A stretch of DNA of 64,000 nucleotides, taken from contig JAHQIY010000011.1 in the NCBI GenBank assembly GCA_019054805.1, positions 749,001 through 813,000 of the forward strand, written 5' to 3'. The notes under the pieces were generated by a model. It had not been told where the DNA came from and ran no database searches. It worked only from the letters and a program-made list of their open reading frames with translations. This DNA is from Brachionus manjavacas. Lineage: Eukaryota > Rotifera > Eurotatoria > Ploima > Brachionidae. The first letter of the stretch is position 1. Each line of letters starts with the position of its first letter. The translations under genes were made by a program, and so were the position numbers. Positions 1 through 8,600 of this stretch are shown here, piece after piece.

Positions 1-354
1 AATAAATTAAATTGCTAAACGTATAAATTAAAAAATTAATTTTTTAAAAATTTTTTTATTTTATAAAAAGAAAATTTTAGAATTTTGCTTTTCATTAACA
101 ATTTTAATATTATATTATATTTTGCTTAATCACGAAAAATAGAGACAAAATTTTTAATTAAGTAATTATTCAAAGAAAAATATACAGCACTGATTTTCTA
201 CGAGGATTTGACGATATTTTTGCGTAAATTAACGTAATTTTGCAATAAATTCGGAAAACGACTTTTTTTACGTAAAAGTATAGCTTTTTCAAAATGATCA
301 AAAGTCGCTAAATTTTGTTATCAAAAACTTTTTGGAATTGAATTATTTTATATT

Positions 355-700
355 TTTTAATCATTTTTAGGCACTGTGAATTTTTGAACAAAGAAAAACA
401 AAATTTTAAATGAAAAAATATTTTACTATGAATCTAAAAATTTTTCTTTAAAATGTATCAGCTTAAAAAACATTGGACAACCCAAAGTCTTCGCGAAAAT
501 TCTTCAATTTAATTTTAATGATTTTCAAATACATTTAGTGCTTTGGAGACTTGCAAAAACTTAATTTTGGTGGCACAAAGTTTGTGTCACCTGATACATT
601 TTGTAGAACAATTTTTAGATTCATAGTAAAAAAGTTCTTACATTTTTAAATTTTGAAATTTGATTTTTGTTCCAAAATTCACAATGCCTTAATTTTTAAT
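355..700. repeat. Palindromic MITE-like inverted repeat
   Basis: The segment around 361-460 reappears in reverse complement around 590-695. Both arms contain the AGGCAYTGTGAATTTT outer motif and the inner motif ACTATGAATCTAAAAATT, with ATGTATCAG at the inner end. The arms are about 100 nt and imperfect, and the spacer is about 130 nt. No coding potential is visible. Structure suggests a foldback MITE; the superfamily is not assigned. The rest of 1-1070 is AT-rich and holds nothing I can name, apart from a short ACGTAAATTAACGT-like stretch at 215-280 that recalls the TIR-like repeats at 7.8-8.9 kb and 50 kb. Confidence 0.65.
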
Positions 701-1069
701 GAATTTAGATAAATGAATTTTTAGTTAGTCCCTTGAGCTATGGGTCACAAGCCTGTTGATTAACATTGAAATTAAAAAAAAAAATTTAATTTTTTTATTA
801 ATTCACTCTAATAACTCGCTACATGACTTCACTCCGCTAAAAAAATTTTCAACTAAATTTAAATTATAAAATTACAAAAAAGTGATCGAAATTTTCTTAT
901 TTGAATTTTTTTTATTGCTGCAAAGATTGATAACTTAGCTAAGCTTTGCTTTTTTCAAATAATTTAAAAAATACAATTGGTTTTGTAATTTCTTTTATAG
1001 CTGTCTCCATAACACCTTATAAATTAAACCTATGTTAAAAAATAATTTTGACTTCAAAAAAGATATATA

Positions 1070-1692
1070 TTACCATGTGATTTCTTCTCCTGGTTCAATA
1101 ATAGCTTTGGTAACCATTTTGTAAACAAGAATTTTTCCAATTTCTGTATCGTATTTATTTTGGTCTAGAAAAACCTTTACATTCTCATTCTGATTTTCGT
1201 CTGGTTCATTTATCAAATAGCCCTTATTAAAAATTTGTTTTAAAATTTAATTGTACTTAAAAAAATTTTCAATACCCAAAAAGGTTTTCTTCCTCTCGGT
1301 CTTTGATTGGAATCGTTGAAAATATCTGCAACCCTTGTGCTATCATGCTGTCCAGTTTTATTGTCAATTACAATAAAACTGTATTTAAAATTATTAAAGG
1401 CTGTGTAATTTTTTCCATCAAAAATTTTTAGCTTGTAGTACAAAATGGTTCTGTTTGCAGGTATTCTTCTAGTCGAGAATACTCCAATGCCTTTCTGAAG
1501 AGTCTCTTTTAAGCCCACTTGGAAAAAATTATAGTTATGAGTGTTTTCTATTATGTATGATATATTGAACAAATTTGGCAATATATCTTTAGCTTCCAAT
1601 GTTTCAGAATTCTGATCACATATTTCTTCGAGCTTAAGGCAATAAACAAAAAACAAAATTAACAAAAGCTTTACGCAAAATTTATCTTTCAT
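1070..1692 (-). CDS. Small SET-domain-like protein with signal peptide, two exons
   Basis: Exons are 1276-1692 and 1070-1222. They are separated by a 53-nt intron with GT-AG borders (GTATTG...AATAAG). Splicing is phase 0 and gives 189 residues. Residues 1-25 form a typical hydrophobic signal peptide after a Lys-containing start. SET hallmarks are KGIGVFSTRRIPANRTI near residue 66, which is the SET-N glycine loop, then INEP...NV just after the splice in place of the canonical NHxCxPN, and the end GEEITW matching the start of the ELTYDY motif. The protein stops at that Trp, so the post-SET tail and the usual YDY tyrosine are missing; an unseen further exon is possible because the stop overlaps a GTAATA donor-like sequence. 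The INEP variant occurs in divergent SET proteins. A secretory signal is unusual for a lysine methyltransferase, so substrate and even activity are uncertain. Confidence 0.72.
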
Positions 1693-2149
1693 TTTAAATT
1701 TTTTTTTAATGTAGTCAATTCCAAGAACAAAATTTTTCCTTTTTTTGGTTTAAATCTAATTAACTAAAAAATCAATAGTTTTACTTTTTTTAAGCTAATA
1801 TTTATCAAGAAAGCGTGTCTTGTAAATTTGCCAAACGACTCCAATAACTTTAATTTATTATTTTAGTATTTTTTTAGTCTAAAAAAAAACAAAAATTATT
1901 TTAGGTTTTAGAAGTTTGACAATCATTGGAATTTTTTAAAGAGTTGTTTAAGTAAAATTCTATAAAAAATTAAATTATTTATTCATTAATCCAACATTTA
2001 ACACCAAAAAATTAATAATTAAAATTAGTTTTTTATTTTTGTTTATTTTACGTAATAAAAGGAAATTTTCGTCAAAAAATGTATTCTTATTTTTTTTATG
2101 GAACAAAAGTATTTTTTTTTTATTTTTTCAATTAATAGACATGGTGAAT

Positions 2150-2455
2150 TTTGGAGCAAATATCAAAATCAAAGGGAGCATACGGTCATTACTTTTTGAT
2201 TTCTACTCAAGTCGATCTTTTGCCTTTATCCTTGCTTCTCCCATGTCATTCCCATTTTGATGTGTTCTTTCGTGATTGTTGCCTTCCATGTTACTGCTGT
2301 TCGTCCTACGACGCCCTTGAGGTTTCCTTTGAAGGGCTCTTTTCGGTATTCGTGTTTCTTTCATTCTAAGAAAATGCCCGAGCCATCGCAGTCTTTTGTT
2401 CTTAATGCTTTGACTTAATGCATTGATCTGCCCTAGACTGTGATTTCGCCTTGTA
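2150..2455 (-). pseudogene. C-terminal fragment of a non-LTR retrotransposon ORF2
   Basis: Read on the minus strand, the block encodes RLRWLGHFLRM, IPKRALQ, a Gly/Arg run, GEARIKAKDRLEWKS-like residues and a final MTLC-like end. That is the conserved post-RT tail of many LINE ORF2 proteins (RWLGHVLRM...IPKRAL...TWGEA...DR.EW). Stop codons and small indels interrupt it. Short plus-strand open frames over the same bases are shadows. Three more copies of this tail lie at 40.92, 42.38 and 57.62 kb, all on the minus strand. Confidence 0.75.
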
Positions 2456-2879
2456 TAAATTAATTTAGTGATAAAATATTTGGTAATAAATTATAAAACT
2501 TGACTGCATATTTTGCATTGCAAATCAAAGCTTAAGTTAATTATCACGAATATTTAAGCGAAATATTTAAAAGAGTAAAGACCATACCGATATTTTGAGC
2601 ATCTGCTAAAACTTTTAGATCTTAGTTTGCCATCAATCATGCAAACATAAGTTAAGCACAATACAGAAAGATGGACAACTTCAAAAAGATGGTGAAAGGA
2701 ATGTTAAGCGCCGAATTCATTCAGGAAAAAGATTCGTGTTTCGCATAACCGTAAATATTGGTTTCAAAACCAGATGATTCAATCAGAGTAACTGTTGATT
2801 AAACTCCTGAACAGTGATCATATATTTATGATATGTTTTAGTAAATCAAAAATAGACACAAATACAATAAACCACCAAA

Positions 2880-4862
2880 CGTCATTAAAGTACAAAGCTC
2901 TTAAGTTTGGCTCAAAATAATAGGAAATACAGAGACTTGACGAGAATTGCTAAATTCTTTATGAGTTGACTATCAATGAAGATAAAGCAAATTTATTTGC
3001 TTCAATATTAAGTAAGACCTTTTCTGAGTCGGGTAGCGATTGTACGGACTTTGATACAAATTGTTACAACTTTGTAGAGGAATTTGTGTCAAAGTTGGAT
3101 TACAGTGACGACCAATTTTCAAAAGTGTCATTCTTAGAGCTAGTGAACATTATTGACAAATTAAAAGTTGACTCTTCGCCTGGTGAAGATGGCATTCACA
3201 ACAGATTTCTCAAAAGCTTTCACTCAAGGCAATTAGTCTCCTCCTTGATTTGATAAATCTCTCTTTAAGTGTCGGAATACCTGAGTCCTGGAAAATTGCA
3301 GTGATTACGATGATTCCAAAGAAGGCTGGTTACTCTACTGATCCTGTTGATTATAGAGGAATCAGTCTTCTTAGTTGTCTTGGTAAACTAGCTGAAAGAG
3401 TTATATGAAATCGTTTATATTACTTTTTAGAAAGTAGAAAACTCATTATTGACGAGCAGTCTGGATTTAGAAATAATAGAGGCTCTGCTGATAATCTTTT
3501 ATTCATGAGCCAAAAGATACAAGAACGACTAAAAAAACATAATGGCAGCAAGGTATGTGGTATCTTTTTTGATATTTCAAAAGCCTTTGATAAAGTCTGG
3601 CATGCTGGACTAATCTATAAACTAGTCTACCTGGGTGTACCTATTTATCTAGTCAGGTTCGTTAAGAACTTTTTATCGGGCAGATTTTTAAAGTCTAGAT
3701 TAATAATAAGTTTAGTAGGATGTATCCCATTACTTGTTCTGTTCCTCAAGGATCAGTTTTAGGTCCACTGCTTTTTTTAGTGTACATAGGTGATATTCAT
3801 CTCTCAAACTCAAAGCACTATAGTTACTCAGCACTTTTTGCTGATGACCTGGGGGCGATATTTTTCTTTAGAAAGACAGGAAAAGTCATCAAAGTAATTA
3901 ATAAGCACCTAAGTGGGCTTAAGAATTGGCTGTCTGCTTGGCGTCTGAAAATGAATGCCTCAGAATGTTGCTATACTATTTTTTCAGGAGGTGGTCGACT
4001 GAAAATGGATTTAAAATTGTCTGGAGACCTGATACCTTGTCCTTATCCTAATCCTCCCTTTTTAGGAGTGACTTTCGATGAGTACTTATGTTTTAATAAG
4101 CAATTTCAAAACTTGAGAGTAAGAGCCCTAAAAAGGCTCAACATAATAAAAATTTTTGAAAACTACCCTCACTAGTATCTACAGAGCCTTAATTGGTTCC
4201 ATGTTTGATTACTCTTTCTTTACCGTAGCATGTATTTCTAAGACCAACTTAAAACTTGTTCAAACAGTTCAAAACAGAGCTATTAGGTGTATCTATAAGT
4301 TAAGATGGGACAGCCCAACTAGGAGTCTCTTTTCAGTTAGTAACATTTTGTTTATTAAAGAAAGATTCTTACAAATGGGTGCTAGATATATGCTAAAATG
4401 TTTCTCTTATAAAAACAGATTCATTAAGCTACTTGTTGAGGAATATAGTGGGTCGTGGTCTGAAAACACAGCTAAAGTATCGGTTACCTCTACTCCGGTA
4501 GGAGCCTTTTTCTCAATAATTCGAATTGCGTATGCGTGTACTGTCCTAATTAGTTTATATTTGTTTCTTAGCTTTTTTAAGATCTGATATGAGAACAGGA
4601 TTCTCTTATATAGTTATTTAGAATCTATCAATTTTTTGTCTTCTTTCTTTTCTGCTGTCTTTCTTTTTTCTTTTTTAAAAAAGAAAAAATTTATTTTTAA
4701 TGATGTAATTTAAAATATGTTTGTTTGTTTATTATTGTTTTATTTTTTCACTGGGCAGAAGGAGCTTCACTTCGAATGTGCAGTTTGCGCTCTTTTCGAA
4801 TGTTAGCTCGAAGCCTTTTTAAATTAATTTTTAAATAAAAATAACTATTAAAAAAAAAAAAA
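2880..4862 (+). mobile_element. Degenerate Jockey/CR1-like LINE, 5'-truncated, with 3' tail
   Basis: The element contains the RT-bearing part of ORF2, then a 3' UTR of about 260 nt, and ends in an A-run at 4849-4862. The 3' UTR includes GAAGGAGCTTCACTTCG and GTTAGCTCGAAGCC, related to the short hairpin tails found elsewhere in the window. No ORF1 or endonuclease is visible upstream, so the copy appears 5'-truncated, with the 5' limit uncertain (2640-2960). Directly after the A-run lies the 3' end of a pogo-type DNA transposon, which suggests the LINE inserted into or beside it. Confidence 0.75.
2966..4587 (+). pseudogene. LINE reverse transcriptase, frameshifted
   Basis: RT blocks appear in order but in several frames. 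SSPGEDGIHNRFLK is the N-terminal finger motif. YRGISLLSCLGKLAER follows, with a TGA shortly after. FDISKAFDKVWH is catalytic block A. SVPQGSVLGPLLF is block B, FADDLG is the catalytic Asp pair, and LGVTFDEYLCFNKQF leads into the thumb. The C-terminal region carries a NRAIRCIYKL motif. Frames change near 3245, 3715 and 4160. Known family behaviour is target-primed reverse transcription; this copy cannot encode an intact enzyme. Confidence 0.88.
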
Positions 4863-4887
4863 GATTGTCTAATCTAATTGAAATAAA

Positions 4888-4992
4888 ATGACAGATAAAC
4901 TTGCTCAAACTAACCCTAACCCTGAAAACATTGTACTAGAAAAATGTAAAACCAAACAATCCAGTATTACAGATTTTGTAAAAAAAGCTTAA
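4888..4992 (+). pseudogene. C-terminal end of a pogo/Tigger-type transposase with PIP-box-like motif
   Basis: An open stretch of 34 codons ends in KQSSITDFVKKA followed by a stop. QxxITDF matches a PCNA-interacting (PIP) box, which is described at the C-terminus of pogo-family transposases. Downstream at 5064-5157 the sequence has GATTTCGATAAAACGAG and ends ACCGAGGTACGACTGTA, a form typical of pogo/Tigger terminal repeats (CAGTCGTACCTCG read inward). The DDE core is absent; the LINE ending at 4862 abuts the fragment. The family call rests on the C-terminal motif plus the terminal repeat. Confidence 0.6.
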
Positions 4993-5063
4993 TTTTTAGT
5001 TTTATTTATCTTTTTTTTTTAACTTTTTCAATAAAAATTTTAATAAAAAAATAAAAAATGCCC

Positions 5064-5157
5064 ATCCTTTTCATTGGGATTTCGATAAAACGAGTTTCGA
5101 TACAACGAGCACAAAAATCTTCGCCCAACTTGCTCGCTATACCGAGGTACGACTGTA
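5064..5157 (+). repeat. 3' terminal inverted repeat of the pogo-like element
   Basis: The sequence reads TTTCGATAAAACGAGTTTCG, then TACAACGAGC, then TATACCGAGGTACGACTG, followed by TA. pogo-superfamily elements insert at TA and end with this type of CGA-rich repeat. The matching left end is not visible in the window. Confidence 0.5.
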
Positions 5158-5297
5158 TAAGCAAAACAGTTTTAGAGTTTTTGTTTTTTAATAATTTTCT
5201 AATTTATTTTATTTTGCAAATAAAGATAATGAATGATTTCGTAATAAGTTTCACTCATTTACAAGTGGTTTTAGCGGCGGATATGATATGTTATGTT

Positions 5298-5351
5298 CTT
5301 ACCACTGATATCGGCTAAACTGATATCGACATAGTCGGTATCAGTGGTAAG
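5298..5351. repeat. Hairpin with 16-nt arms
   Basis: The left arm CTTACCACTGATATCG pairs with the right arm CGGTATCAGTGGTAAG, with one G-T type mismatch and a loop of about 22 nt that itself contains GATATC. It lies immediately upstream of a dispersed repeat at 5352-5460. It may be the end of a small foldback element. Confidence 0.6.
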
Positions 5352-5354
5352 TTG

Positions 5355-5460
5355 ACTAACTTAACAAGGAGCATGAATAGCTGCTCCGATTCGTCTCACG
5401 AAGAGATCGGATAGACATGCCCAAGGGTACTAAAGTAAACATAAGTGATTAGTACCAATA
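5355..5460 (+). repeat. Dispersed repeat, copy 1 (second copy at 32.86-33.0 kb)
   Basis: The two copies share GAATAGCTGCTCC / AAATAGCTGCTCC, an AGATCGGATAGAC / AGATCAAATAGAC block, and CAAGGGTRCTAA. GGAGCA...TGCTCC can form a short stem. No open frame is conserved. It could be a SINE or part of a LINE UTR. Confidence 0.5.
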
Positions 5461-5649
5461 AAATAGTAAAATAGTGATAAATTCAATATTTTATTTTTTT
5501 GATTACAAATGATTGTTATTTAAAAAATATTCTACGCGATTTTAAACTATTAGAAATAAAATTATTGAACAAAAAAAATATTTTAAATTAATCTAAAATA
5601 TGCCTTTATTAATAAAATTAAACAAGTGCTGAAAATATTTTTAACTATA

Positions 5650-8600
5650 TTATTTTCTAAGGTCTGACAAATCGCTATTTGATGAATGAGAATTTATTCT
5701 CCACTGTTGTCTAGACGAATCGTTATTCTCACTTCTAGCTGAAGAGACCGATCCGTTAGATTTCTTCCTTACTGAAGCTGCGCTTGGTTGTCTTGGAGCA
5801 GGCTTCGGTGAAGCTTCATTTCTAGCTGCCTTAGAACCGACCAAAGTCGATTCGGATTTTAAATCCACTTCTTTAATCTCACTTTTGAGCTTATTCTTCA
5901 AGACCCACGCTAATATATTCTGATTTCCATTATCCGCATTTTCTTGCTTATCTACCCGGCTTGTCTGTGCTTCATAGGGCTCAATTTTTCTCTAAAAAAT
6001 GTAAAAAAAGATTCCAAAAATATTTTTTCAAAATTAGAGTTGATCCTCAAGTTGATCAATTTTTTAAGTGATTTACAGACTTTATATTTTTATAAAGATA
6101 ATTCGTAAAATTTTTACTAAGCGATTCAAATAAAAATGTAAAGGTTTTAGACATTTTAGAGAAAAAAAAATTCAAATTCAAGTATTATATGGTAACACAG
6201 CCTAAATGTATTTTATGTAAATTCAGTGAAGTAATTTGAAAAACCGAAATATATCAGTCGTTTTTTTTTTTTTTAAAACCCACATATTCTTGTAAATCTT
6301 GAAGAGAGGAATCCAAATATATATATGAAATATTTTTAAAAAACTTTTAACCTTTTTTTTTTAATTCAAAGTTTTTTTCGGCTTATTCGGTAGAATTTTT
6401 CAAATTAGTAATTAGGTTTGACAATTTTTGATCCGATGACGGAACAAGTTTGAACTGACCTTATTTGCTTATCGTTTTCAGTGACTCTTTATAAGTAGAA
6501 AATAATTTTACTAGAATTTTAAGATAGCCGATGGGCCCGCTGTCTAATGTTGTTGTTTTTTATAGGTTAAGAGGTTAATGAGATATCACCTCAATACCCA
6601 AAAATCCTACCCATTTACCCCTAAAAATAAAATATTTAACATAATTCGACTGAATTGACAAAAATGATCACAATGACGCAATTTTTTATGAAAAATTTTA
6701 AATTTTGTTTCTCCTTTTTTTACAAAAATAATTTGATTTTGTTTGATAAAAATATTCATTCGGTATTATCAAAAATCGTCAATATATTATAAAAATGAAT
6801 CAGAACAAACAAAAAGAAGTTAAAAATAAAGTATTCGATGGAAGATCTTGATAACGCATAAAAAGATGTTTTGAAAAAAATTGAACACTACTCAAGCTTC
6901 AAAATTATACAACATTCCGAGACAGATCTTTTTATCTTAGATTTTTTAACTAAAAAATATCAAACATAAAATTTATTTTGAATTCGTTAAAAATTCGTTA
7001 AAATTTTTTTCTAAATAGTTATGTTGTAGCGTATATTTAAAATGATAATAATAAAGAATATTTTAAATATTTATATTTTTAAAAATAACAAAAAATCCTT
7101 TTTTTAATTCTTTTTGGGCTAATTGGGTGAATTCGGTGAATATCCTGAAAAAGAGGTTAGTTCTCGGGCTAAATATTTACAAAATCAGGGGTAACTGGGT
7201 TAACTTAATTCACCCAATAAGGCCTCTCCCAATTAACCGAAGGAGGTTAAGGGGTGACTAGAAAAAACTGGTCTAATTCGGTGAGCATTTTTGGAGTTTC
7301 TGAATAAAATCAGTGCGAAATATGAAATAAAAAAAAATAGGTCACCCGGTTAGGCTCATTTACCATAATAATTTAATAAAAATAAAACATAACGAAACAT
7401 CAGCTCAAGCCTTAATTTGACTTTGAAAAGAAAACGTGACTTGGACTTGACTTGAGGAACAACTCTGTTTGCAACTTACCGGTCCTGAAACCTGACTTGC
7501 ACTTTCGATAATTTCATCTAAACAAAAAACAGTCATTGAAAAAAAATAAATTAAAAAAATTAAGATAAAATATCTTTATTCAGCAATGTCTGGTGAAAGA
7601 TAATTATATAAAAATTAAATTATCTTCAGAAAGATAAAACATCTGTCAAATAATAATTGAGCTAGAAAAAATAAATATATGTGAAAAATTATATTAAAAG
7701 TGAAAATAATAATTAGAAAAAATACAAATTCAGCTTACTTTACTTTACAAAAAAATATACTTTACATTTTATTTTACAGTAGTGCTACGATAAACTGTTT
7801 TTACGAAATTATACAAAAAAAGTAAATTTCCGAAAAATTACGTAATTTTACGAAAATTTTAGTAAATTTTAGTAAATATAAAAAGGGCCAAAAAAGCTGA
7901 AAAAATGGCGATTTTTAGGAATTTTTCTTTTTTTTATAGAAAATTAAAATGAAAATTGAAAAAAAATAAATTATCAAATTATGCGTAAATTTTTATTTAA
8001 TTAAATGGGAAAATGGTAAATTTTAGTAGATTGTAGTAAATTTTAGTAAAAAAACAAGAAAACGAAAATCGGGAAAAATAGTAAATTTTGAATAGTTTAA
8101 TTTAATTTTTAGTTTAATTTTTTATGTAAATATTTACAAAAGTTAACTGTTTATTTCGATTTTTTATTTTTATCTGTTTTGAGACTATCTGCGGCTTTTT
8201 TTCATGACTCTTTGATACTTTATTTACTAAAATTCATCATTATAAAAAAATCTAGTATTAAAAATATTAAGTCACCTCTGAAATCACCAGATATTAACCC
8301 ATTTGAATTATTATGGAATGAGCTAAAGGTTTTTTTAAGAAAAAAATGGTCTTATCCTATTGAGATCCCGTTACAGCTATTAATTCTCGGAGAATTTGAA
8401 AAAACTTCCGCCATTTAAATGTAAAAGATATATTGATCACTTAAAAAAGGTATTATTTAATAAAAAAGATATTCATTTTATATTCCTTTAAAAGTTATTG
8501 ATTCTAAGGTAATTAAAATAGTCATTGAGAAAAACGGTGACTGGTCGGATCATTAGTAATTGCATTGTAGTTGTGTTTTTTTTAATAATTTTTTTTTGCT

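Noticed and set aside
2039..2369. Two overlapping plus-strand open frames of about 72 codons
   Set aside because: They lie antisense to a recognisable LINE ORF2 tail and have low-complexity Phe/Ser content.
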